From a virus, in the IMG/VR virus record IMGVR_UViG_3300009320_000004, positions 58,782-122,781 of that record: DNA of 64,000 nt; one strand, given 5' to 3'. The notes below the pieces were generated by a model. It was given only the letters and a program-made list of their open reading frames with translations. It had not been told where the DNA came from and did no database searches. A program made the position numbers and the translations under genes. The stretch's first letter is position 1. Each line of letters starts with the position of its first letter. Below are positions 48,272 through 56,950 of the stretch, one piece after another.

Positions 48272-49268
48272 TTGTGCAGCGGCACTCCCCGCGATGAGAA
48301 TTCTTCTAATCCGGGAGATGGGAGTAGCAGTCAGCAAACGTGGAGGAGGAATTTTCAGGTCCGGTGTGATAATTCAAAGGTGCTTGGAAGACCGAGGATG
48401 GGAAGTACACCCCCATCGAATCTTGAATCCTTTGGAACAGATACCCGAAGTAGACATCGTATGGTTCTACGGGACAAGCCCCCACTTGGATGAAATGGTC
48501 GGACAGTGCATCGCCCGAAGCATCCCGATTGTGGTCGTCGCAAGTTTCACCCCCACGGACAAAAGAAGACAGCACCTTATAAGGTGGTGGAAAAAATGGG
48601 GTTGTAGCCCCTTCGTATTCTTCGGGGTGTGGACATACTCAGCTACCTATGATGCCGGACTGAGGCTTTTTTCCGACCAAATGGTCATGCTGCCCAAGAC
48701 TTTCCGCGCCCCCGCAGCAAAGATGCCTTTTGCCGACCGGGAAGGCATCACATTTGGGGACTTCAAGAAAGCAGTCAGGGCCGACCTTTTTACGGGGATT
48801 GACCCGGAACTGGTTATTGCAAAAGTTCATGAGCGATTCCCGGATGAGCCATTGTTGTTCTTCAAGCAACATTACACACCGAAATCAATCTTTCCGGGGA
48901 CACAGGTGGTGCCATATCAGGAGAACCTCCCAGCTTGGTTGTCCCGGCGCAAACTGTTCATCTCCTTGGTGGTCGGGGAGACTTATGCAATGGTGCCTAT
49001 TGAGGCACAATCGGTAGGGACTCCGGTCCTGTACCGGCACATGCCCCAGTCACTCACGGAAACCATAGGCCAGTCTGGAATCATGTTCCGGGATGAAAAA
49101 GACCTCATTGACATTATGGAGTTCCTTCTGTCCGATGAGGAAGCATGGACAGCATATTCGGAAGCCGGTCGGCATAATTTCCATTCCCTTCAGCACTTTA
49201 AGGTTGGTATGGACCTCGCTTTGCGACGAGTCGTCCACAAGACCCGCAGGAGAACCAATGAAACGTAA
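48264..49268 (+). CDS. GT-B fold (GT4-like) glycosyltransferase
   Basis: ATG 48264 overlaps the previous stop and follows GAGGAAAGG; ATG 48294 is an alternative. The 334-residue product has an N-terminal Rossmann half (MRILLIREMGVAVSKRGGGIF, VDIVWFYGTSPHLDEM) and a C-terminal half with the GT4 ExxxxxE-type helix GETYAMVPIEAQSVGTPVLY and a DEKDLIDIMEFLL end. It transfers a sugar, type unknown, and works with the adjacent modules. The local sequence is AT-richer than the genome average, suggesting acquired DNA. Confidence 0.75.
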   Translation: MDSCAAALPAMRILLIREMGVAVSKRGGGIFRSGVIIQRCLEDRGWEVHPHRILNPLEQIPEVDIVWFYGTSPHLDEMVGQCIARSIPIVVVASFTPTDKRRQHLIRWWKKWGCSPFVFFGVWTYSATYDAGLRLFSDQMVMLPKTFRAPAAKMPFADREGITFGDFKKAVRADLFTGIDPELVIAKVHERFPDEPLLFFKQHYTPKSIFPGTQVVPYQENLPAWLSRRKLFISLVVGETYAMVPIEAQSVGTPVLYRHMPQSLTETIGQSGIMFRDEKDLIDIMEFLLSDEEAWTAYSEAGRHNFHSLQHFKVGMDLALRRVVHKTRRRTNET

Positions 49269-50175
49269 ACGACCCTACCAAGATGTGTGGCGGAACGGGC
49301 AGCTACAAAGAAAGGGTCGTCGCCCGTGCGCCACGAGATACGACATCATCCAACCGTCATTGCAAAAATCTCTGGGGGAGGGGCCGTGGTCCGTGGCTGA
49401 CATCGGAGGGTGGGATGGCTACTTCGTTCGGCGGCTGACCGAGGATTTCAAGGGATACGGGACTCTCGTGGAAAAGAGAACGGCAGACCTCTCGGGAACA
49501 TCCATCACGCACTTACGGGTGACGGTGGACGCCGACACCGTAAGTAAGATTGGGTATCATGACGCCATTCTCATCTTGTCGGTGTTTCACCACATGGATG
49601 ACTGGCAGGCCGTCTATGAGGGACTGAAAGCCCAATGTCGGGAGTTGGTCGTTGAATTAGCTGTCCCGGAGGAAACGGAAGTAGTCGGTAAGGTCATCAG
49701 GAATGCAGCCCTTAACACGGCACCTTCCTGTCGTCACATCCTTGTTGACCCCGATGCTGTGGTCATTGGTGAAACCCAAGGTCCAAACGGACCTCCGCGT
49801 CCGTTGGTACAGGTGAAGTGCGCGGTACAAGGGATAGTGAAGAACGGCACCGGACGGGCAGCCCCCCTTGTAGCCAAGGGGGATTTCAGTGCGTTTGGTT
49901 ACACGCCGTTTCCGGGTACTCTAAACGTGATGGTAGGCGCAGAGAATCGGGGTTGGTTCCGACAGCATTCAGGCGTGACCGTTGAGTCCGAGCGGTCTGA
50001 TGATTACTATGTCCCGGCGATTCTCGATGGAATCAGCACACCCATCCATATAGGCTTCTCACGGAACAAGGCGGTGCTTGAGGTGTTCGCACCTATCCGC
50101 CTACGGGACCGACTTGCCAACGAAGATACCCTCATCATTCGACCTGCGCCCATCGAAGTGATTGATAGGAAGTGA
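49258..50175 (+). CDS. SAM methyltransferase fused to a RibK-like (CTP-dependent riboflavin kinase) domain
   Basis: ATG 49258 lies inside the previous gene's end; 305 residues. Residues ~25-160 are a class I methyltransferase: WSVADIGGWDGYFVRRL (SAM loop) and AILILSVFHHMDDW. Residues ~185-305 resemble archaeal CTP-dependent riboflavin kinase: VQGIVKNGTGRAAP, FGYTPFPGTLNVMVG, VPAILDGISTPIHI and LEVFAPIRLRDRLANEDTLI in the order and spacing of RibK. The fold is a cradle-loop barrel that binds a nucleotide. In a sugar-modification cluster it may bind or phosphorylate a nucleotide-linked substrate; the pairing is unusual. Confidence 0.65.
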   Translation: MKRKRPYQDVWRNGQLQRKGRRPCATRYDIIQPSLQKSLGEGPWSVADIGGWDGYFVRRLTEDFKGYGTLVEKRTADLSGTSITHLRVTVDADTVSKIGYHDAILILSVFHHMDDWQAVYEGLKAQCRELVVELAVPEETEVVGKVIRNAALNTAPSCRHILVDPDAVVIGETQGPNGPPRPLVQVKCAVQGIVKNGTGRAAPLVAKGDFSAFGYTPFPGTLNVMVGAENRGWFRQHSGVTVESERSDDYYVPAILDGISTPIHIGFSRNKAVLEVFAPIRLRDRLANEDTLIIRPAPIEVIDRK

Positions 50176-50176
50176 G

Positions 50177-51625
50177 ATGCCCAAGATTGATGTTCTAATT
50201 CCCACCTACAACCGACGAAAACTCCTCGGGGCCGCTATTCAGAGCGTTCTTGAACAGACGGAGCAGGACTTTCACATCATCGTCTACGACGACGGCTCGG
50301 CTGACGGGACGGAGGGCAGCCTTCCGGGTGATGCCCGCATCACCTACATCAAAGGAAAGGAGAATCGGGGTATAGGACATGCCCGCAGAAAACTCGTCGA
50401 GGCTGCCGGTTCGGAATACGCTTGCTGGTTGGACTCCGATGACCTATGCGCTGGGAATCGTCTGGAACGTCTGCTCCAACACATGGCAGAGACGGGCGCT
50501 GATATAGTCACAACCCATGCCAGAGCCTTCCGAAAGGGGATTAACATCATCTGTGAAGTAGACCTCTCCATCCTTGGCGGAGAGGGGTACAAAGGCAACG
50601 TGAACATGGCAAGCATCTGCTTCCGCACGGCGCTGGGTAAGCGTTTCAAACACCATGATGGTCTACGTATTAGAGGGGAAGACTCTCATTGGCTGCGGAT
50701 GCTTCTCCGTGCCGGAGCCAAAGTCTCTGTGCTTCCCGAGGTCCTGTATCTCATTCGCCGTGGGCCGGGCCGCACACTTCACCTCAGAAAACAGATGGAA
50801 ATGGGCCATGAACTGTACCCGAAAGCCTACTGGTTTGGGATTCCGGGAACACGAGACGGCACCAATTTCGGGGACCTCTTGACCGCGCCTATCGTCCGGG
50901 CCTTGTCCGGTGTCTGGCCCATTTGGACCAAGCAGGCCACAAACTTTGTGGTCGGGAGTGTCCTTCAGCGTGTCACCCGTAATTCCGTGGTTTGGGGGAC
51001 CGGACTTATCAGTCACACCCCTCCGAAAATCCCCGGAGGGGTGAAGTTCGCAGCAGTTCGAGGTCCCTTGACTCGACAGAGCCTTCTGGACGCCGGGGTG
51101 CCACCCTCCGAGGTGCCAGAGGTGTACGGCGACCCCGGCCTGCTTGTCCCCCAAATCACCGGCATCACATCCCCGGAGGAAAAAACTCACCGACTGGGTA
51201 TCCTTCCCCATTACACGGATTACGCCGCAGTAAAACATCTGGAAGCCGACCCGGCCATCAAGGTCATTAACATCGACTCAGGTGTCCTCGAAGTCACACG
51301 CGAGGCCGTGGCTTGTGAGTCAATCCTGTCTTCCAGCCTCCACGGATTGGTGTTGGCGGATTCCTACGGGATTCCCACGGCGTGGCTCCGGGTGGACTCA
51401 GGTAAACGGGTCAAGGGTGCCGGGTTCAAATTCAGGGACTACCTCGCTTCGACAGGCCGCCCCTTGGATTCGGGCGTGGACATGCAGGGGACCGATACTC
51501 GCCTGCCTGAAATCCCATACCTGTCGCCCCCTGTCATCGACTTGGATGCGCTGGTCCAAGCCTGCCCCTTCAACCGCCTCGGTATCCAGAAGGCAGAGGA
51601 GATTCAACCAGTGGATATTGATTGA
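50177..51625 (+). CDS. GT2 glycosyltransferase fused to polysaccharide pyruvyltransferase
   Basis: ATG 50177 has GGAAGTGAG upstream. Residues ~1-215: GT2 with IDVLIPTYNRRKLL, IIVYDDGSADGT and CWLDSDDLCAGN. Residues ~225-450: pyruvyltransferase pattern with GTNFGDLLTAPIVRAL, NSVVWGTGLI, AAVRGPLTRQSLL, VYGDPGLLVP and SSSLHGLVLADSYG. It would add a sugar and then a ketal pyruvate (from PEP). The C-terminal half is paralogous with the stand-alone enzyme at 51696. Confidence 0.82.
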   Translation: MPKIDVLIPTYNRRKLLGAAIQSVLEQTEQDFHIIVYDDGSADGTEGSLPGDARITYIKGKENRGIGHARRKLVEAAGSEYACWLDSDDLCAGNRLERLLQHMAETGADIVTTHARAFRKGINIICEVDLSILGGEGYKGNVNMASICFRTALGKRFKHHDGLRIRGEDSHWLRMLLRAGAKVSVLPEVLYLIRRGPGRTLHLRKQMEMGHELYPKAYWFGIPGTRDGTNFGDLLTAPIVRALSGVWPIWTKQATNFVVGSVLQRVTRNSVVWGTGLISHTPPKIPGGVKFAAVRGPLTRQSLLDAGVPPSEVPEVYGDPGLLVPQITGITSPEEKTHRLGILPHYTDYAAVKHLEADPAIKVINIDSGVLEVTREAVACESILSSSLHGLVLADSYGIPTAWLRVDSGKRVKGAGFKFRDYLASTGRPLDSGVDMQGTDTRLPEIPYLSPPVIDLDALVQACPFNRLGIQKAEEIQPVDID

Positions 51626-51695
51626 TGTATTGCGCCCATCTCAGGGAATATACCTCCCGAAACGAATACAGAATCTTTAGCCAAAGCCTTGGTTA

Positions 51696-52472
51696 CTATT
51701 GGGGATTGCCTGCCCACCCCTGTAATGCCCGGATGAGGGGGAGCGGATTGAACTCGATAGGGGGCGCTACGGCCTTTAGTGCCGGGCCGGGCCTCCCATT
51801 CCAGATAACAGGCTCTCTCGTGTCCCTCCCTGTGGACAGATAATAGTCGTTGTACTTAAAGCTCCCTGCCCGGATGCGGTCCGACATGCGGACCCACGCC
51901 GCCGGGATGCCATAAGCCTCGGCGGCCACAATGCCGTGGAGGCAAGAGGCGATGATGGTCCTGCACTGGGTGATTTGCTCCACTACCCGTCTGACGCCGC
52001 TCTGGATGTCTATCCAGAGGACCGCTGGGTCGTTGATGGGGGACACATCCTTCTTCTCGACCATGTGTGGGATGACCCCCACGTCATACTTTTTCTCCGA
52101 GGCCGGGGGAATGAACTGAGGCAGCAACAGACCGGGGTCGCCATAGATTTCCGGCACGTCTCCGTCGATGATGCTGCGAGTTAATGGTCCTCGGACGGCC
52201 AAATAGGTCACGCCCGGTTGATGGATGCACCGGACACCCGGACGCAGGTAGCCCCCGGTCCCCCACACCACGTCCCCCGGCTGAAGCAGGGGAAGGAGCG
52301 TTCCCACCGCCATGAGTTTTCCGGGAGTTTTCCAAGGGACATAGGAGGCCGTGTATCCAAGATGGCGCAGGACGAGTGGGGTTAAGAGGTCCCCGAAGTT
52401 CCCGTCCCGCTTCATCCAGTAAGTTCGGACTTGCCCGCCCGGACTGATGGGTGTTCGGACAATTTCCTCCAT
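51696..52472 (-). CDS. Polysaccharide pyruvyltransferase
   Basis: A 258-residue single-domain enzyme with GNFGDLLTPLVLRHLG, GDVVWGTGGYLRPG, LAVRGPLTRSII, IYGDPGLLLPQ and IIASCLHGIVAAEAYG, the same series as in the 50177 fusion. Likely pyruvylates a sugar on phage or host glycan. ATG 52472 has AAGGAAATGAG upstream and overlaps the end of the next minus-strand gene upstream by 61 bases. Last gene of the minus-strand block. Confidence 0.82.
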   Translation of the reverse strand: MEEIVRTPISPGGQVRTYWMKRDGNFGDLLTPLVLRHLGYTASYVPWKTPGKLMAVGTLLPLLQPGDVVWGTGGYLRPGVRCIHQPGVTYLAVRGPLTRSIIDGDVPEIYGDPGLLLPQFIPPASEKKYDVGVIPHMVEKKDVSPINDPAVLWIDIQSGVRRVVEQITQCRTIIASCLHGIVAAEAYGIPAAWVRMSDRIRAGSFKYNDYYLSTGRDTREPVIWNGRPGPALKAVAPPIEFNPLPLIRALQGWAGNPQ

Positions 52473-53032
52473 GACTCATTTCCTTCGTGCATACGATACA
52501 AGTACAGTGTTTGACGGACGACAGTTCTCCTGATTCCGGCCCGGTCCAGTTGCCGAAACCACAACCGAGCCTCACCTAGAGTCTTCGGGTGTTGCACGAA
52601 TCTGAACCGCGTGATGTCTTTTACAAAAAATGAGGACGCAAATGCTGGGTGCTTCCGTTCCGCTGGGAGACGCTCCCCGTTGGCCGAGATTAGGGCATAG
52701 AAGCATCTTGTCATGTCTACTTGGGCCAAGGAAGCGAGCTGGACTTCCAACCGTGTGGGAAGGGAAATATCGTCTGCATCCTGAAAACAGGCGTAAGGGG
52801 ATTTTACGAGGTCAAAAAGCCGGTTGCGTGCATACGCCACACCATTGTTTGTGGCGTTCCGTACAAGAACAATGCGGGGGTCGTCAGGCACCTTGGCTGG
52901 AATGTCGGACCCATCGTCATAAATGACGATACGGAAATCTTGGAGTGTCTGGACGAGGATGCTCTGAATGCACTCATCGAAATACTGGGGAGGCGTATTG
53001 TAGACTGGTATCAGGACATCGACTGTCGCCAT
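52412..53032 (-). CDS. GT2 glycosyltransferase
   Basis: ATG 53032 (the upstream extension shadows its neighbour) gives 206 residues. DVLIPVYNTPPQYFDEC, FRIVIYDDGSD and ACFQDADDISLPTRLEVQ are GT2 donor- and metal-site motifs. It is shorter than usual GT2 enzymes; the acceptor half is reduced. It lies between the pyruvyltransferase and the radical-SAM fusion. Confidence 0.8.
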   Translation of the reverse strand: MATVDVLIPVYNTPPQYFDECIQSILVQTLQDFRIVIYDDGSDIPAKVPDDPRIVLVRNATNNGVAYARNRLFDLVKSPYACFQDADDISLPTRLEVQLASLAQVDMTRCFYALISANGERLPAERKHPAFASSFFVKDITRFRFVQHPKTLGEARLWFRQLDRAGIRRTVVRQTLYLYRMHEGNESWRKLSEHPSVRAGKSELTG

Positions 53033-53033
53033 C

Positions 53034-54584
53034 TCACTCCCTTTCCCAGAGATATTGAAAGACGGTCTTTCCGATGGGCAAATCGAAGCGAGCGGTGTCC
53101 TTGCACACCCAACCTTTGGGAACGAAACCCCGCAGATGGGCATCCGGGTAGGCCCAGCTCAGGAACGAGTGCCGATGGGCTGCGACAGGCTCGCCTTCAT
53201 CGGTCCCGTAGCAGGAGAGGATGAGAAACTTCCCAGCCACTCTGGCGGCCTCATGCACTGCCCTCTGAGGGTCATCGAGGTGCATGATGACGTTGAGCAG
53301 CAGGACCGTCTGGAACTCCCCGTCCTCGAAGGGCAACTCCCGTGCATCCGCGACATAGGCTTCCAAGCCTTTGCTACAGGTGTCTTCGACGAAGGTCGGA
53401 GTGATGTCCACGCCCGCCACGCGCCCGGTGAACCTTTCTTTGATGGCCTGCCCGAAGGCTCCTCGACAGCAACCGATGTCGAGGATGGAGTCTTGTGCCT
53501 TCCCAACAGCCCAGTCAAGGGCATTCTGCCGATGGGGCAGCCACCCGTATTGGGCGAAACCATTGTCGAACGAGGATGCAATTCGCTCCCAAGCGTCGGG
53601 GTCGTATTCCATGTCCTGCTTCCCTCTATCTTCTTGGTTGGTTGTTTCTTGTTCTTCGAGTTCCGACCATCTGTCCCATATCCGGCTAACGTAGTGCAGG
53701 CGCGGATTGGCCGACACATTGACCCCTAGCTCCTTCAGAAAACTGTAACGGTAGATGGTGCCGCATGTGGCGTGCGAACAAGGGGTGTAGCCCTCGAAGC
53801 GCGTAGGCAGTTCTTCGTCGAAAAAGTCACCCGAAAGCTGCTTGAAAGAGGCGCAGCTAACGTACAGTTTCCCAGTGGCCAACATCACATAGGCCACGGC
53901 GGGGGACAGGCACAGCTTCCCCTTGGGGGAGGTGGTACTCATCTTGTAGGGGAAATCAACAGCGTTCAGGTGCCTCTTTATCAACGTCTGGTGCCGTGGG
54001 TTCGGTTTGCGAGGGGCCGGGAAGAAGGGATTGGGGTGCAGGATGACCCCCAGTTCCTTGAGCTGGTCCCTTCGGTCCTCGTAGGCGTCGATGGAAGCGT
54101 CTGTGATGACGTAATTGATGTAGAAAAATCGGTGGCCCGCTTCCTGAACTTGGACAAGGCGGCCAATGAAGTCTTCAAAGGTGGTGGTGTCCGGGTGGAA
54201 ACCTGCCGAGAGCCAGAAGCGGCCCAAGTTGATACGGCGGGGGGTGGTGAGGCTTCTGCAAGCCATCGGAGACAGGTTGGTGTCCAGTGAGATGTTTACG
54301 GCGTAGTCCTCTACGGAGAGGGCCTCAAGGAATTCCCATATTTCAGGGTGGACCAGCGCCTCGCCTCCGGTGATGGCGAGGGATAAATTGCGCCCCTTCT
54401 CTTTGAAGTGGCGGTCGAACTCCTGTTTCCAGACGGCAGCAGGATGGTATTGGAAAGCCCCTTTGGCCCTATGGTCCTGTTCGCAGTAACGACAACGGTA
54501 GTTGTATCTCTCGGTCAGCACCCACTCCAAGAAGACGGTTTCGGGGCCATCTTTTGGTTTCCAGAACTCTTGAACGGCGTCCAT
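53034..54584 (-). CDS. Radical-SAM-like domain fused to class I methyltransferase, first cluster Cys missing
   Basis: ATG 54584 has AAAGGGG upstream (GTG 54590 is the longer option). The N-terminal ~300 residues follow a radical SAM fold: an ERYNYRCRYC motif, SLAITGGEALVHPEIWEFL (GGE for SAM) and a C-terminal Cys set (CLSPA, VSCASF, CSHATCG) like an auxiliary cluster. The canonical CxxxCxxC reads YxxxCxxC, a TAC for TGC difference. The C-terminal ~200 residues are a methyltransferase (ILDIGCCRGAFGQAI, LLLNVIMHLDD). Whether the first domain still binds its cluster is open. Context: sugar modification. Confidence 0.75.
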   Translation of the reverse strand: MDAVQEFWKPKDGPETVFLEWVLTERYNYRCRYCEQDHRAKGAFQYHPAAVWKQEFDRHFKEKGRNLSLAITGGEALVHPEIWEFLEALSVEDYAVNISLDTNLSPMACRSLTTPRRINLGRFWLSAGFHPDTTTFEDFIGRLVQVQEAGHRFFYINYVITDASIDAYEDRRDQLKELGVILHPNPFFPAPRKPNPRHQTLIKRHLNAVDFPYKMSTTSPKGKLCLSPAVAYVMLATGKLYVSCASFKQLSGDFFDEELPTRFEGYTPCSHATCGTIYRYSFLKELGVNVSANPRLHYVSRIWDRWSELEEQETTNQEDRGKQDMEYDPDAWERIASSFDNGFAQYGWLPHRQNALDWAVGKAQDSILDIGCCRGAFGQAIKERFTGRVAGVDITPTFVEDTCSKGLEAYVADARELPFEDGEFQTVLLLNVIMHLDDPQRAVHEAARVAGKFLILSCYGTDEGEPVAAHRHSFLSWAYPDAHLRGFVPKGWVCKDTARFDLPIGKTVFQYLWERE

Positions 54585-54629
54585 GTCCACCCCTTTGCAG
54601 GCACCAAATCTCGTCCCAACTATACCCCA

Positions 54630-54845
54630 TCAAATGAGATTCGACTCGTAGGCTTCCCACTCCGGGATGATGAGTACCCCGTCGTCCCCGACATCCGAAG
54701 TCCTGTCTATCTCCGAGTCTTCGAGGATGAGGCTGAACGGAATCCACACCTCGACGTTTCCGTCGTTCACCAGCAGAGCTGCGTCGCTGCGGCGGATGAC
54801 TTCGACATCGACTTCAACCGGCTCTCTGCTCTTATTGCTTGGCAT
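54630..54845 (-). CDS. Small conserved-type phage protein (71 aa)
   Basis: ATG 54845, 14 bases inside the previous gene end. Strand-rich: VEVDVEVIRRSDAALLV, VWIPFSLI, DGVLIIPEWEAYESNLI. This matches a small barrel-like protein type common in phages. Function unknown. Confidence 0.55.
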   Translation of the reverse strand: MPSNKSREPVEVDVEVIRRSDAALLVNDGNVEVWIPFSLILEDSEIDRTSDVGDDGVLIIPEWEAYESNLI

Positions 54846-55221
54846 CGGTTCCTCCTGTAGCGGCCCAGACGGCCCGGATAAGCCGGGCGCAGGTCGGGCC
54901 GTCGAACTTGCCGATATGGGCTTCGTCCGGGGTCATCTTCAAAACCCTCTGCATCCATGCGTAGGCTTGGCTCCGGGTCATTGGGGCACCCTCCCCCTTC
55001 CAGAGCTGGTCGAAGATGGAGTGCGCCGTGATTCGCAGAACCTTGGTCGGTCTGGATGCAGGGACGCCAAGAGGCGAACCGTCAAGATTGGCCCCGTGCG
55101 CCCCTTTGCACTCGGGCCAGTGGGAGCAGCGGTAGTAGGGCCGGTTCTTCGCGCCGAAGCGACTGGGGGCCAGCTCCATGGGTGCGCCGCAGTCCGGGCA
55201 GGTGAGATGATGCTCCCTCAT
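54832..55221 (-). CDS. DUF3268-like zinc-ribbon protein
   Basis: A 129-residue protein: CPDCGAPMELAPSRFG, then YYRCSHWPECKGAHGAN and GSPLGVPA, a topoisomerase-type zinc ribbon and the DUF3268 pattern; the C-terminal helices (AHSIFDQLW, SQAYAWMQRVLKM) complete it. Probably binds DNA or RNA. I recall this domain as frequent in phages. Confidence 0.7.
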   Translation of the reverse strand: MREHHLTCPDCGAPMELAPSRFGAKNRPYYRCSHWPECKGAHGANLDGSPLGVPASRPTKVLRITAHSIFDQLWKGEGAPMTRSQAYAWMQRVLKMTPDEAHIGKFDGPTCARLIRAVWAATGGTDAKQ

Positions 55222-55267
55222 GCCCCCATTACTCGAATCACGGAGAGGACGGGGCTAGGTAGAAGCT

Positions 55268-55663
55268 CTATTGTTCCGGGGGGTCGTCGAAGATGCTGAC
55301 CGGCGGCAGGACCACGGGCGGGGAGCAGGCCATCTCGATAGCCGCGACGACACCCATCAGTTCCTCATGCTGGCCCTTGATGAGGGCAGCCAGCTCCTCC
55401 ACAGAATCCGCCGTGGCCTGCGCGAGGGAGAGGACCTTGTTGTTGGGTCCGAGATAGCCCGCCGAGAAGGTGGCCACTCCGGGCTTGTCTGTCGCAGCGA
55501 TTTTCTCAGTAGTTAGGGACACTTGGAAGCGGAAGCGCCAGACCTCGGCCTTGACCACCCAGCCCCCGATTCTGCCCCCGGTTGTGACTTCAATGCCGGG
55601 GAAGAAGCGTAACAGGGTGTTCCTGATGTTCAGTGTGGTGAGGCGTTCGGGCGGCGCGGCCAC
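55268..55663 (-). CDS. Hypothetical protein (131 aa)
   Basis: GTG 55663 follows the lipoprotein stop closely with GGGGGC upstream. A strand-rich domain (FPGIEVTTGGRIGGWVV, VWRFRFQVSL) then helices (SVEELAALIKGQHEELM). Unknown. The upstream in-frame part shadows the lipoprotein gene. Confidence 0.5.
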   Translation of the reverse strand: MAAPPERLTTLNIRNTLLRFFPGIEVTTGGRIGGWVVKAEVWRFRFQVSLTTEKIAATDKPGVATFSAGYLGPNNKVLSLAQATADSVEELAALIKGQHEELMGVVAAIEMACSPPVVLPPVSIFDDPPEQ

Positions 55664-55667
55664 AAGG

Positions 55668-56036
55668 TCAGCCCCCGTGAATCTTGGGCGTCCTGCATCC
55701 GGTCTGGAACCAGCGCCAGACTTGCCACGGCCACGATGCCGCACATTCGACCCCGACGACTTTGGCGTCGCCATACACGACGGCACGCCGTTTCGTTACG
55801 ACCTCCCCGTGGGCAGGCTCGGGCTGCGGGTCCAAAGGCTCCTTGAGCCGGACGGTGCAGGAGACGTAGCCATCACCGTCGGAGTCCTTGTTCTGGCACT
55901 CCGACGCGATGACCTCGGCACCGGGGTAGAATTTCTGGATGTAATCCCCGAGGTAGCTGCTGGCTTCACTATCGTCAGCACAGGCAGTCCCGAGGATGGC
56001 CGCAAGGGCCAGCAGGGGCAGGATTCTCGGGCGCAT
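55668..56036 (-). CDS. Lipoprotein (122 aa)
   Basis: A signal peptide with LALAAILGTAC lipobox; Cys19 would be lipidated. The mature part (IQKFYPGAEVIASECQ, DGYVSCTVRLKE) has several Cys that could be disulfides and a Trp-rich end. AGGAGG precedes ATG 56036. Second predicted lipoprotein of the window; function unknown, envelope-located. Confidence 0.65.
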   Translation of the reverse strand: MRPRILPLLALAAILGTACADDSEASSYLGDYIQKFYPGAEVIASECQNKDSDGDGYVSCTVRLKEPLDPQPEPAHGEVVTKRRAVVYGDAKVVGVECAASWPWQVWRWFQTGCRTPKIHGG

Positions 56037-56047
56037 GGGGTTCCTCC

Positions 56048-56857
56048 TCAGACGGGTTGCGAGATGTCCACCCGCAGCTCACCCGGCTTCACGGACACGC
56101 TGTAGGCGTCTCCGGCGGCGAAGGGGGCGGTGGCATCGGGGGACGGGAAGATGACCCGGCCACGACTCGACACGAGGCTGTAGCTCTCGTAGGACGGGTC
56201 GTTGGGGTCCGTGGTCACGATGACCATGTTGTCGCCGTCCTGCTTGACCCACACGGGGTCGCCGCCGCTCATCGGCGTGCCGCCAAGGTGGACGGCCAGC
56301 TCGAAGGCGGAGCGCGGGACGCACAGGCGCAGGTCCGTGTGGACCTTGGCCCGGATGTCGAGGCTGGCGACCTTCGCGCCGAGGATGGCCACGGCGGTCA
56401 AGGTCTGGCCGGTCTTGTCGGCGTTGGCCATGGCGGTCTGGCCCTGCGACACGGGCGGGGCGTCCGTCTGGGACTCGCCGGGGTGCGGGATGAAGACCTC
56501 GAAGTCGTGGTCGAGGCATTCCTGCTGCTCCGGCCCGTACACGAAGACCTCGATGCCCGCCGGGGTCCGGTTCGGGAACAGGCCCTCGGTCACGCGAGGC
56601 ACCATCACGGCGTCCACGGGGCCGGGGTACTGCGGGAGGGTCTGCGCGTAGAACAGGTCGCGGATGTGTTCCCCGACCGACAGGACGGAAAAGCGCAGGT
56701 CCGGGCGATGCTCCCTCAGCGTCGCGGCGACCTCGCCGGACGAGAAGCAGCGCAGGTTGGCCGTCCAGTAGTCGAGCAGCGCGTTGACTGCCGTCCGCCA
56801 GTCGGCGTGTCCCGTGAGCTTGGCACCATTGGAAGGGTCGTTGATTGGGATGGTCAT
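56048..56857 (-). CDS. Hypothetical protein (269 aa)
   Basis: GAGGAG lies upstream of ATG 56857. Residues ~35-75 look like a winged-helix segment (FSSGEVAATLREHRPDLRF; SVGEHIRDLFYAQ). The C-terminal ~110 residues form a strand-rich domain (LRLCVPRSAFELAVHLGG, VIFPSPDATAPFA). It may bind DNA; no known family. First gene leftward after the membrane gene's downstream element 12. Confidence 0.5.
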   Translation of the reverse strand: MTIPINDPSNGAKLTGHADWRTAVNALLDYWTANLRCFSSGEVAATLREHRPDLRFSVLSVGEHIRDLFYAQTLPQYPGPVDAVMVPRVTEGLFPNRTPAGIEVFVYGPEQQECLDHDFEVFIPHPGESQTDAPPVSQGQTAMANADKTGQTLTAVAILGAKVASLDIRAKVHTDLRLCVPRSAFELAVHLGGTPMSGGDPVWVKQDGDNMVIVTTDPNDPSYESYSLVSSRGRVIFPSPDATAPFAAGDAYSVSVKPGELRVDISQPV

Positions 56858-56920
56858 GGGTTTCTCCTCACCCTATATGGGTTGACCAGAGGCCCCGTCA
56901 ATCGGAGCCTTACATACTCT

Positions 56921-56950
56921 CTACTCTATTGGGCCAGACCTAAGCCCCCC
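56921..56950 (-). promoter_or_regulatory. Bipartite promoter-like element 12 (minus)
   Basis: Reading leftward: GGGGGGCTTAG, 13 bases, GAGTAG. It begins inside the 3' end of the membrane protein gene, encoding its final Gly-Leu-Gly-Leu-Ala-Gln and stop, and drives the 56857 gene. Confidence 0.7.
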
